Of a DNA stretch of 64,000 nt, positions 37,941 through 46,073 are shown in pieces (position 1 is the first letter of the stretch; every line of letters starts with the position of its first letter). Position numbers and translations under genes: made by a program. Location of the stretch: contig NZ_JAERRG010000038.1 of NCBI RefSeq assembly GCF_016741935.1, positions 1-64,000 of the forward strand, given 5' to 3'. Origin of the DNA: Streptomyces endocoffeicus. Lineage in GTDB: Bacteria > Actinomycetota > Actinomycetes > Streptomycetales > Streptomycetaceae. The notes under the pieces were generated by a model. The model searched no databases. It had not been told where the DNA came from and worked only from the letters and a program-made list of their open reading frames with translations.

Positions 37941-38149
37941 TCTTGTTCTCGATCTTGGTTGAGGGCCATGCGGCAGCTCACCTTCGTGGGTTCATCGATC
38001 ACCACGCGTGGTGGGGATGCCAAGGCCCACGGCCGCATGCTGCCCGTGGCCCCGATCGAGCCGGCGGAGCTTCTCCTCGGTGCCCGCCGGGCCAACCTGG
38101 AGACCTTCGACCTCGCCGAGCCCGCCCTCTGCGGATCCGCCCCGGTCTT

Positions 38150-38340
38150 TGCGGTTGCAATCCGGTGAGCGAGGCCCTGAGCGGGATGCCGGTGGCATCG
38201 CGGATCAGATGGCGCTTGGAGCCCGGTCGACCGCGGTCGACCGGGCTCCGTCCGGTGGCTCCCTGTTCGTCCTCCGCGGCCTGTTCACCGGAGGATCTGG
38301 CCGTCGCCCGCTCACGCGTGATCAGGTTCGCGAGCGGTTA
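38150..38340 (-). mobile_element. IS5-family transposase remnant (middle part)
   Basis: The minus strand reads GATGRSPVDRGRPGSKRHL followed by IRDATGIPLRASLTG, the conserved DRG(R/K)PGSK block of IS5-type transposases. It is short and without catalytic context. The DNA between 37940 and 38150 gives no recognisable protein. Confidence 0.6.
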
Positions 38341-38347
38341 TGCCCTG

Positions 38348-38695
38348 TCACGGAGCGTAGACCTTCTCGATGCTCACGTTGGTAATGCCCTGCGGGGCCC
38401 ACCAGTCCCAGCTCTTCTGTACGTTCTTCGGGCAGGCCCACGGGCCGTCGGCGTACCCGTTCGGGTAGTGCACTCGTAAGAAGACGCAGTAGCCGTCGGC
38501 CTTCGTGTCCTTGGCCCAGCCCATGATGTGGTTGCTGTCGCAGACCTGGCCGCCGTACGTGCCGAAACTGGTCGTGTTTCCGAAGGTCCAACATGCCGCT
38601 GCGGCGCTGGAGCTGGCTTCGGCCGGGATGATGCCCAGACCTGCGGTGGTTGCGACAACTGCGCCAACCATTAAGAGCTTCTTGGCAAGTTTCAT
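38348..38695 (-). CDS. Small secreted Cys-containing protein
   Basis: From the ATG at 38695 (Shine-Dalgarno GAAGGGA) 115 residues follow. A Sec signal peptide (MKLAKKLLMVGAVVATTAGL, cleavage near AEA-SSS) leaves a mature domain of about 85 residues. It has four Cys (in AACWTF, QVCDSN, GYCVFL and WACPKN) and is rich in Trp, Tyr and Gly. Two disulfides are likely. Codon 8 is TTA, so translation should depend on the bldA tRNA and the gene should be expressed late. I do not recognise the family; an extracellular inhibitor, toxin or developmental protein is possible. Confidence 0.72.
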   Translation of the reverse strand: MKLAKKLLMVGAVVATTAGLGIIPAEASSSAAAACWTFGNTTSFGTYGGQVCDSNHIMGWAKDTKADGYCVFLRVHYPNGYADGPWACPKNVQKSWDWWAPQGITNVSIEKVYAP

Positions 38696-38785
38696 GATCA
38701 ATTCCCTTCCAGCCTGAGCGTGAGCTGCCGAGATTCCTTCAGTGAGGGCCGCCGCCAGCAGAATCGGCGTGAACGTTAAACGGAA

Positions 38786-38805
38786 TACGGTTTCATACGG
38801 TTTCA
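38786..38805. repeat. Tandem 10-bp repeat upstream of the secreted protein gene
   Basis: TACGGTTTCA occurs twice in perfect tandem, one helical turn apart, 91-110 bp upstream of the small secreted protein start. Spacing of 10 bp places both copies on the same DNA face, as expected for an activator such as the AraC-type protein encoded just upstream. Confidence 0.5.
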
Positions 38806-38917
38806 TCTTTCGGTACCTCCGCTCGCCCTCGGACAGCGCTGGCGCGCCGGTGTTCCTCTTCTGTGTCCTCACATCGTGACGCCCACCGTCGGCTGCGAGT
38901 TGGCGATGCGCGCAGCC

Positions 38918-39964
38918 TTACTTGTCGCTCCGTGCAGCCCGTCGGGCATCCGGCAGACTGCGCAGCGCCGCCCGCCGGAACTCTCTGGGCGCCACGCCGT
39001 ACGCGGCGCGGAACGCCCGGCTGAAGTCCGCCGGGCGCAGGAACCCCCACCGGGCGGCAATGGCGCTGATCGACCGCCGCCGCAGCCGTGGGTCGGTGAG
39101 GTCGGCATGGCAGCGTTCCAGGCGGCGCCGACGTATCCAGGCGCTGACGGTTTCCGGTTCACTTTGGAACAGCAGGTGGAGAGTGCGTACGGAGACGTGG
39201 TGGTGGGCAGCGATGGCCGCGGGACATAACTCGGGGTCGCCCAAGTGGTGGTCGATGAAGGCGTTGATCCGGGCCAGCAGTACCGCATTGCGGGTCTCGG
39301 CGGGCAGGGTGTCCTGAACTCCGAGCCGGGCCGCCAGCAAGGTGGCGGCCAGGTCCACCCCGATGGCGCCAAGCCGGGCCAGCTCCGCCGGGCCGCAGGT
39401 GCGGGCGGTCTGCGGCAGCTGTGCCAGGTACAGGCCGAGCAGGGCCGCCGACCCGGCCCGGGGCGGCAGCGGCTCGGCCAGCAGCCGGTCAGCCTGGCCG
39501 CCGGCCAGCGGCGGGACGGGGCGCGGCAGCCGCATCAGCGTCAGGCGGGTCTGGCGACCGTGGTCGAGGAACTCGCAGGCCAGCGGATGCGAGGTGGAGA
39601 ACAGGGCCATGTCGCCGGCTTGGAGGCAGGCGACGCCGCGCGCCTGCTCCAGCCGGACCGAGCTGTCCCGGACCAGGAGCAGGTAGTAGTTCTCGGGGTC
39701 GTGGCGGCGGATGTGGACCGGCGAGCGACGGGCTGCCATCGGGGAGAAATCGAAGGCCGTCACCTGGCTGTGCGGCAGCTCGACGGCTTCCGCCCGGCCC
39801 CGGAAGACGGCCGTGTGCGCGCTGTGTACCGCCACGGGCATGACTTCGTGGTCGACCATCTCGGACCACCAGCCAAGCCGCTCCGGCGCCGGGACTGAAT
39901 CGGTACCCACCGTCACCACCGGCCCCGCACCGCCCTGTCCTGACATCTCCGTGAAATCGGGCAT
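38918..39964 (-). CDS. AraC-family transcriptional regulator
   Basis: This 348-residue protein has an N-terminal cupin-like AraC-binding domain (DHEVMPVAVHSAHTAVFRG through ARGVACLQAGDMALFSTSHP). The C-terminal AraC HTH pair at about 235-340 includes HHHVSVRTLHLLFQ and RRRSISAIAARWGFLRPADFSRAFRAAYG. It resembles the NitR/OxyS-like group with an N-terminal effector domain. The small secreted protein gene with its tandem repeat is the next gene downstream on the same strand and a plausible target. Confidence 0.87.
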   Translation of the reverse strand: MPDFTEMSGQGGAGPVVTVGTDSVPAPERLGWWSEMVDHEVMPVAVHSAHTAVFRGRAEAVELPHSQVTAFDFSPMAARRSPVHIRRHDPENYYLLLVRDSSVRLEQARGVACLQAGDMALFSTSHPLACEFLDHGRQTRLTLMRLPRPVPPLAGGQADRLLAEPLPPRAGSAALLGLYLAQLPQTARTCGPAELARLGAIGVDLAATLLAARLGVQDTLPAETRNAVLLARINAFIDHHLGDPELCPAAIAAHHHVSVRTLHLLFQSEPETVSAWIRRRRLERCHADLTDPRLRRRSISAIAARWGFLRPADFSRAFRAAYGVAPREFRRAALRSLPDARRAARSDK

Positions 39965-40084
39965 GCAACCGATACTGCCCGGCAGGACATCGATCGAGAA
40001 GACCGCCGCTTCGGCCGGGCGGCCGCCGGGGCCGGGCGCGCAGACGGTTCAGCACCCGCGCACGCCAGCGGGCCCAACCTCGAC

Positions 40085-40176
40085 TCCGCATCGAACCGCG
40101 CCCCACTGAAGGAGGCGTCGCCGGTGAAGGTCACGTCGTCGAACGAGGCGTCATCGGCGAACCAGCTCTCCCCCAC
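40085..40176 (-). pseudogene. Pentapeptide-repeat protein fragment
   Basis: The frame GESWFADDASFDDVTFTGD, then ASFSGARFDAE, shows the A(D/N)xxF five-residue periodicity of pentapeptide repeats (about six repeats). It then loses the pattern and runs into unrelated sequence upstream of the AraC gene. It is a short relic. Confidence 0.5.
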
Positions 40177-40538
40177 TCGGCCGGGCAGACAACGCGGCGC
40201 CGGGCCAACGAGGAGACTGGCGTGCGGCTTCTATACCGCGGCCCGGCCGTTGACATGGAATCGCAAGGAGCACGCAGACATGAGTAACCTCCGGCCCTGC
40301 GGGCACGGTGTCCGAAGGGACCGGCCGACCGGGGAAGGAGACGGTCGGGCTGGTGGCGAACAGCTCCGGCTGGGGCCCGTCGCGATGCGGGGTAGTACCA
40401 GGCCGCGTGGTGAGCAGCAGGTGGCCCAAGTCAGCTCCTCGAGCACTTCACCAGCCCTGGCGCTACTCCGCCGGGTGTACGCGAGAAGTCGCCCGCCGTA
40501 CGACGCCCGCGCCCCATGCATTCGCCAATATCGAGGCC
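40177..40538. other. Gene-free stretch upstream of the epoxide hydrolase
   Basis: I see no supported gene in these 362 bases. A frame open into the epoxide hydrolase lacks protein-like sequence before the ATG at 40539. A promoter for that gene must be here but I cannot place it. Confidence 0.5.
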
Positions 40539-41510
40539 ATGAGACACCGCACGCTGCACGCCAACGGCATCAACATCCATATCGCCGAAGCCGGGGAGGG
40601 TCCGTTGGTCATCCTGCTGCACGGCTTCCCCGAACTGTGGTACTCGTGGCGCCACCAGTTGGGTGCCCTCGCCGCGGCCGGTTTCCACGTCATCGCCCCT
40701 GACCTGCGCGGCTATGGTCAGACCACCGTCCTGCCCGACGTCGAGGCGTACGGCATGCAGGCGATGGTGGACGACGTGGTGGGCATGCTGGATGCGCTGG
40801 ACGAGCCGACCGCCGCGCTGGTCGGTCATGACTGGGGTGCCCAGATCGGCTGGGCGTGCGCCCAGCTGGCCCCCGAACGGTTCCCTGCTCTGGCCGCGCT
40901 CAGCGTGCCATACCACCGGCGGCCCCCCGCCCCCATGACCCAGGCCCTGCGCCGCTGGGCGGACGGCAAGTTCAACTGGCTACTGCACTTCCAAGCTCCT
41001 GGCGTCGCCGAAGCCGAGTTGCAGGCCGATGTCGAACGCTCGATGCGCCTCATCTTCTCCGCACTGTCCGGGGACGCACCCGACGGTCTGGCGGTCAGAC
41101 TGCTGACCGGCCTGCCCGCCGGCTCCCGGCTGCTCGACCCGATCCCTGAGCCCGCGCGCCTCCCGTCCTGGCTGGCCGAATCCGACCTGTCCTACTACGC
41201 GGAAGAATTCCGCCGCACTGGCTTCACCGGCGCGCTCAACCGGTACCGCAACGTCGACCGCGACTGGGAGGAACTGCCCGCCCTGGGTGCGACCCCGATC
41301 CGCCAGCCAGTGCTGTTCGTCACCGGCGAGTCGGACACTGCCACACGCTTTATGGATACGGATGCGATGCGCCAGTATGTGCCGAACCTTCGCGGTCCGG
41401 TGGTCCTGCCCGGCTGCGGCCACTGGATCCAACAGGAGCGTCCCAGCGAGGTCAATGCGCTCCTGGTCGACTTTTTGTCCTCCGCCACTGTCCAGTCGGC
41501 CGTTCAGTAA
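40539..41510 (+). CDS. Epoxide hydrolase-type alpha/beta hydrolase
   Basis: From the ATG at 40539 the protein has 323 residues. HGFPELWYSWRHQL is the HGxP oxyanion motif and GHDWGA has the Asp nucleophile in place of Ser. A cap domain with YAEEFRRTGFTGALNRYRN supplies a tyrosine, and GCGHWIQQERP has the catalytic His. All point to a cytosolic epoxide hydrolase that opens epoxides to diols; fluoroacetate-dehalogenase-like activity is the main alternative. It stands alone. Confidence 0.87.
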   Translation: MRHRTLHANGINIHIAEAGEGPLVILLHGFPELWYSWRHQLGALAAAGFHVIAPDLRGYGQTTVLPDVEAYGMQAMVDDVVGMLDALDEPTAALVGHDWGAQIGWACAQLAPERFPALAALSVPYHRRPPAPMTQALRRWADGKFNWLLHFQAPGVAEAELQADVERSMRLIFSALSGDAPDGLAVRLLTGLPAGSRLLDPIPEPARLPSWLAESDLSYYAEEFRRTGFTGALNRYRNVDRDWEELPALGATPIRQPVLFVTGESDTATRFMDTDAMRQYVPNLRGPVVLPGCGHWIQQERPSEVNALLVDFLSSATVQSAVQ

Positions 41511-41544
41511 CCAGTCGTCCAGGGGCCTTCCGGCCTGTCGGGAA

Positions 41545-41720
41545 TGTCCTACCACCGCGGCCATCCCGCGCAGACCCGGGCCCTGCACGCCCACCTGCGC
41601 CGGCGCAACGCCCCCGCCCGCCATCCCGACTTGCTCGCCGCCCAACGCAAGGAACACCCCCGCATCCGCGGCGAGAAAGTCATTCGCTGGGGCGAACGCC
41701 CGTTGAACGCCATAGCCTGA
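41545..41720 (+). mobile_element. Possible transposase C-terminal remnant
   Basis: The frame SYHRGHPAQTRALHAHLRRR, NAPARHPDLLAAQRKEHPRI, then RWGERPLNAIA and a stop is Arg/His-rich. It resembles C-terminal tails of actinobacterial transposases. I cannot place the family. It has no start and no catalytic residues. Confidence 0.35.
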
Positions 41721-41811
41721 AGATCACTATTGGCCTGCCTCGCCGCCATCCCAGGATGGTACGTTCCGGTTCTTGGCATATTCGCTGCTATCGCCCGGGG
41801 AGGGTGTGACG

Positions 41812-42657
41812 ATGATTCTGGTGACTGGCGCGGGCGGGAACGTCGGAACGGCTCTCCTCACCCGTCTTCGTGCCGACGGCGTGGCCGCGCGGGCGGCTTA
41901 TCGCGATCCGCACACCACGGCTCAGGTGATCAAGGCTGGCGGTCAGGCAGTGACGCTCGATCTGGCCATACCGGACACGATCAGTCCTGCGCTCGATGGC
42001 ATCGAGACCGTATTCCTTCTCGGCGCGACGAGTCCCGCCCAAACGACGCACGAACTCAACATGCTGGAAGCCGCCCGTGCGGTTGGCGTCCGGGTGGTCA
42101 AGCTGTCGGTCTGGCGGGCCGACGAAGGACTCTCACCCATCGCCCGGCTGCATCAGCCCGTCGAACAGTCGCTGGTCAGGTCCGGTCTGCCCTGGACGAT
42201 CCTGCGACCCAACTTCTACCTGCAGAACTTCCTGCGCCAGCGGTCCATCCGCGAAGCCGGGGAGTTCAGCTTCCCCTTGATCACCGCACCCATAAGCTTC
42301 ATCGACATCGGCGACATCGCCTGTGTCGCGGCGAGGGTTCTCACCACCGATGGCCACGACGGCTGCGTCTACGACCTCACCGGACCGAAAGCCCTGACCT
42401 ACGCTGAAGCCGCCGAAGAGTTTTCCGACGTCCTCGGCAAGCCGGTGCGCTACGTGGGCCTGCCGGACGACGAAGCGCGCGCGGCCATGCTGGATAGCGG
42501 AACGCCGGAGTTCCACGTCGATGCCCTGATCGGAGTTGCCCGCGCTTACCGCAACGGCGGTGCCGAGTCTGTCACTTCAACCGTGGCCGACCTGACGGGC
42601 CGTCCAGCCCTCGGCTTCGCCGATTTCGTACGCCAGAACCGCAACTTCTTCGATTGA
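41812..42657 (+). CDS. NmrA-like NAD(P)-binding protein
   Basis: The ATG at 41812 follows Shine-Dalgarno GGGAGGG. The 281 residues begin MILVTGAGGNVGTALLTRL, an NmrA/atypical-SDR dinucleotide motif. ETVFLLGATSPAQTTHELNM and LPWTILRPNFYLQNFL are typical of NmrA quinone-oxidoreductase-like proteins. The active-site Tyr of classical SDRs is missing, so it may be a redox sensor or a quinone/azo reductase. It is intact and monocistronic. Confidence 0.83.
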   Translation: MILVTGAGGNVGTALLTRLRADGVAARAAYRDPHTTAQVIKAGGQAVTLDLAIPDTISPALDGIETVFLLGATSPAQTTHELNMLEAARAVGVRVVKLSVWRADEGLSPIARLHQPVEQSLVRSGLPWTILRPNFYLQNFLRQRSIREAGEFSFPLITAPISFIDIGDIACVAARVLTTDGHDGCVYDLTGPKALTYAEAAEEFSDVLGKPVRYVGLPDDEARAAMLDSGTPEFHVDALIGVARAYRNGGAESVTSTVADLTGRPALGFADFVRQNRNFFD

Positions 42658-42928
42658 TCATGGTCCTCATCGACCTGCACCCGGTATCCGCCACAGGCCC
42701 CGACGAGCGGGGGAGGCGGCGTAGCGGATGTCATTGGTGACACCCTGCCCACCACCTGCCCTGCCGGAGCGGCGCATACGCAGCCGGATGGACTGGAGCA
42801 GTCCGCCCCTGCCGTCGCGGCGCAGCAGTGGTTTCCCACCAGGAAGGCCGGGTCAGCGGTGGCTTGGGCATGGCGCGTGGGTGTCCTTTGCGTCGAGGGC
42901 TGGGTTCGCGTGGCCTCGCCCCGGTGTG

Positions 42929-44161
42929 TCAGGAGCGCGGGCGGTGGCCCGGCTGGTGGTGGCCCTGCTGGGTGGCACGGGCCAGGGTGGCGAAGATCTG
43001 GACCATGGCGGACTGCTCGAGGGTTTCGGCTGGAGCCGCGGGGTCGTAGTCGCCGCCGCCTGAGGGCTGGAAGCGGAACAGCCCGGTTGCGGCGTCTCGG
43101 TTGGTGGCGTACGCGCTGTCCGCGTAGGTGGTGATGGCCCGCAGGTAGGCGGGGTCGGGGCGCACCGCGTCCAGGGCGAGCAGGGCCTTGAAGTAGAAGG
43201 CGTTGAAGATGGCCGGCTGGTCGTGCAGGCGGCTGTCCTGGGTCCAGTACGCCAGGGAGGCCCGGGCGTCTTCGACGGCCTTGTTCAGGTAGTCGGTGTT
43301 GCCGGTGCCGCGGTAGAGGGCGACAGCCGCACCGATCATGGAGCCTGAGTTGTAGCTCCACAGGGTCGGGTCGGTGCTGCCGTCGTCAGCGCGGTCGTTG
43401 ACGTACAGGCCCGGCGCCTGCCGCATACACGAGTACACCCACCCGTACCATTTCTCGGCCGCGTCCAGGTAGACACTGTTGTGAGTGTCCTCGTAGAGCC
43501 TGGCGGCGAGTTCGGCGGACAGCGAGGTGACGTTGGTGGCGCGGATGTTGTTGTTGGGCGAGTCGAACCAGTCCATGCCGCCCGGGCAGGCCTTGGTGCT
43601 GTCGTCGTCCCAGGCACGCGTGACGATGGGCATGACCTGTTCGGCACGGTTGAGGAATGTGTTGCCGCCGGTGACCTCGTACTGGTCGAGTTCGCTCAAG
43701 CCCACCACGGCGTTGTCGTCGTAGTAGACGTCGCCGCCCGATCCCAGGGGGGCGGGCAGGTAGGACTGGTAACCCGGCCGGTCACCGGAGCCGAAGTACA
43801 ACTCGACGGTGTCGAAGCGCTCGGCCGCGTCCCGACGGTAGTCCTGGCCGGTGTTCGGGAGTCGCTGCATGTCCACGGCGGCTGCCGTGGCCTCCCGCAT
43901 CGGCCACAGGTAGGAGTGCTCCGGGTCCCCGGCCCGCCGGGGCGTGCGCTCCAGGTACAGGCCGTGCGCGTCGGGACCTTGGTAGAGGTTGGCCTGCAAG
44001 GCCCGGTAGGCGTCGGTGGCGCGGTCGGCCCACCGGGCGGAGGGGACGGTGTGAGGGTGGCGGGTGTGGTGAGAGGACTGGGCGGAGGCGGGGACGGCAC
44101 TCCACAGCAGCCCGGAGCAGACCGCGGTCACGGTGGCGTGGCGGAGCAGAGATCTCAGCAT
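42929..44161 (-). CDS. Secreted glycoside hydrolase family 76-like enzyme
   Basis: This 410-residue protein has a Sec signal (SGLLWSAVPASAQ-S) and an (alpha/alpha)6-barrel. The Asp pair YYDDNAVVGL (near residue 148) matches the GH76 catalytic DD motif. NNNIRATNVTSLSAELAARL and LWSYNSGSMIGAAVALYRGT are further family segments. GH76 enzymes cleave alpha-1,6-mannan backbones of fungal walls or actinobacterial lipomannan. Shine-Dalgarno GAAGGGA precedes the ATG. The 271 bases from 42658 to 42928 hold no gene. Confidence 0.85.
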   Translation of the reverse strand: MLRSLLRHATVTAVCSGLLWSAVPASAQSSHHTRHPHTVPSARWADRATDAYRALQANLYQGPDAHGLYLERTPRRAGDPEHSYLWPMREATAAAVDMQRLPNTGQDYRRDAAERFDTVELYFGSGDRPGYQSYLPAPLGSGGDVYYDDNAVVGLSELDQYEVTGGNTFLNRAEQVMPIVTRAWDDDSTKACPGGMDWFDSPNNNIRATNVTSLSAELAARLYEDTHNSVYLDAAEKWYGWVYSCMRQAPGLYVNDRADDGSTDPTLWSYNSGSMIGAAVALYRGTGNTDYLNKAVEDARASLAYWTQDSRLHDQPAIFNAFYFKALLALDAVRPDPAYLRAITTYADSAYATNRDAATGLFRFQPSGGGDYDPAAPAETLEQSAMVQIFATLARATQQGHHQPGHRPRS

Positions 44162-44769
44162 GGAGTTCCCTTCACGGCGAGGAGGAGGTGCGCAGGGGTA
44201 AGCGGTGGATCTTCAGGCTGCTGACGAAGCAGCGCTGGGCGGAGATGCACAGCACCGGAGTCGGCAGGGAGACCAGGAGGGCGCCGGCCGGCGGCCATCC
44301 CGGCAAGAAGCCACGCCGAGCGAGCGGCGCAGTCGCACGACGGATCCTGCCCGATGCTGACATTGATCACCTCCACCGAATCGGGCCACATGTGATGGCT
44401 GTATGTGAACCACAGGGCACACGCGGACCCCCCGAACTCCGGAGTCACCGAACGCACGTTGCGTGACGTTAACGACACCATTCAGTTCATAGCAAGGGTC
44501 TCGATGTGGAGCGAGCAGATGCCAGCCCCTTCACCGCAATGAATATGGAGGTCAAAGGCCCACACAAAGCGCGAAGATTCATGGGAGGTGAGTCGTGGGC
44601 CTCTTCGGTTGCCGAACGTTATCGTTAACGGACTTCTTGGCATCCAGTGAGGAGCCGATGTGGTGTCCGCATCTCGTTCGTACGACCCCCATCCCGTCTG
44701 CGGACTGGGGTTCACGAAGCACCGGAAATCTGCCTTGGGGCGATGCGGCGGGTGTGCCATGGTGATCGC
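44162..44769. other. Intergenic stretch with two CGTTAACG palindromes
   Basis: No ORF in these 608 bases looks real. The 8-bp palindrome CGTTAACG occurs twice (44467-44474 and 44623-44630) between the divergent GH76 and methyltransferase genes. They may be operators for a sugar-responsive repressor of the glycosidase. No repressor gene is adjacent. Confidence 0.4.
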
Positions 44770-45312
44770 ATGACGTGGAACGGTGAGGAGTACCAGGCCC
44801 GGTTCGACCGCATCGCAGTCGAGGGAGGGGATGTCCATGGTGAAGCCGCGCTGATCCGTTCCTTCGCGCCGACCACGGTCCTCGACGCGGGCTGTGGCAC
44901 CGGTCGGGTGGCCATCGAGCTGGCTCGCCACGGGATCGCCGTGACGGGCGTGGACGTCGACGAGTCGATGCTCGCCACCGCCCGGCGCCGCGCGCCTCAG
45001 ATCACCTGGTACCGGCACGACCTGGTGGGACTCGACCTCGGACAGTCATTCGACGTGGTGGTGATGGCGGGCAACGTCCCCCTGTTCACCCCACCGGGAA
45101 CGGAACCGGCCCTGGTGACCGGGGCGGCGAGTCACGTCCATCCAGGTGGGCGCCTCGTCGCCGGGTTCTCGCTGAACCGCGATTACACACTGGACGACTA
45201 CGACGCTCACTGCCGTGCGGCGGGACTCAACCTCGAAGCCAGATACGCCACCTGGTCCCGGAACCCTTACACCGGCGGAGAGTACGCCGTTTCCGTCCAC
45301 CGCAGCCCCTGA
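44770..45312 (+). CDS. Class I SAM-dependent methyltransferase
   Basis: From the ATG at 44770 the protein has 180 residues. Motif I VLDAGCGTGRVAIELA binds SAM, the acidic end of strand 2 is VDVDES, and FDVVVMAGNVPLF is motif IV. It is a short methyltransferase_11/25-type enzyme of unknown substrate. It lies next to the thioesterase end of the peptide synthetase cluster but on the opposite strand. Membership in that cluster is possible but not shown. Confidence 0.8.
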   Translation: MTWNGEEYQARFDRIAVEGGDVHGEAALIRSFAPTTVLDAGCGTGRVAIELARHGIAVTGVDVDESMLATARRRAPQITWYRHDLVGLDLGQSFDVVVMAGNVPLFTPPGTEPALVTGAASHVHPGGRLVAGFSLNRDYTLDDYDAHCRAAGLNLEARYATWSRNPYTGGEYAVSVHRSP

Positions 45313-45335
45313 CCGCCCGCCGCCGGGCCCGGCGC

Positions 45336-46073
45336 TCAGGGCAGCGCGTGCCGGAGCGCGGCGGCGAGTTCCAGCGGACGGTCGCGCAGCAGGTTGTGCC
45401 CGGCGGTGATCAGCGCGGTCGTGAGGCCGCTCGTCGTCAGCGCCGACCACGCGGTGATGTCCTCCTCGGCGACGGTCGCGTCCTCCGTGGCGCGGATGGC
45501 CAGGATCGGGGAGGCCACGGGTGGCCACTGGGTGGTTCCGGTGAGGTACTCGTAGGTCGCCCGGTAGTCCGCGCGCAGAGCCGGGGCCACCATCTCCAGG
45601 ACGTCCGGGGTGTCGAGCAGTTCGGCGGGCAGGTAGCCGTCCGCGACGACCTGGGCGAAGAACCGGTGGTCCGGGAAGTCCCAGCACCCGGCGGCCATGC
45701 GGACGGGTGTCCCCGGCGCCTGTTGTGCCGAGACCGCGAGCAGAAGGGCGGTCTCCGGCTCCAGCGCACGGGCTGTCTCGTACGCCAGCGCCGACCCCGA
45801 CGAGTGGCCGTAGAGGATGATCCGCGCCTCGCCCGCATGCGTACGGATGGCGTCCGCCAGCCGCTTGGCCACGGCCGGGAGGTCGGCGATCGGAGCGTGG
45901 TCGAGCAGCACCTCCCTGCCGGGCAGACGGATCGCCACCGGGTGGGGGTCCGGGGCCAGGGCCCGGCCCAGTGCCAGTACCGCGCTGACGCCCGCGCCCG
46001 CGTGCGGGAACAGGTACGCCACCCGCTCCGGCCGCTCGGCGGGCACGAGGTCCACCAGCCAGTTCTCGCTCAC
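45336..46073 (-). CDS. Type II thioesterase of the peptide synthetase
   Basis: This 245-residue alpha/beta hydrolase of the external thioesterase family has LFPHAGAGVS near the N-terminus, nucleophile GHSSG (S91) and a C-terminal AGHNLL with the catalytic His. Such enzymes clear misprimed or stalled acyl groups from PCP domains. The GTG start overlaps the synthetase stop as GTGA, so the two are translationally coupled. The synthetase has no internal thioesterase domain, so this protein may also help product release. Confidence 0.88.
   Translation of the reverse strand: MSENWLVDLVPAERPERVAYLFPHAGAGVSAVLALGRALAPDPHPVAIRLPGREVLLDHAPIADLPAVAKRLADAIRTHAGEARIILYGHSSGSALAYETARALEPETALLLAVSAQQAPGTPVRMAAGCWDFPDHRFFAQVVADGYLPAELLDTPDVLEMVAPALRADYRATYEYLTGTTQWPPVASPILAIRATEDATVAEEDITAWSALTTSGLTTALITAGHNLLRDRPLELAAALRHALP

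Noticed and set aside
44482..45018. Minus-strand frame overlapping the methyltransferase
   Set aside because: It is antisense to the SAM-binding motif and lacks recognisable features.
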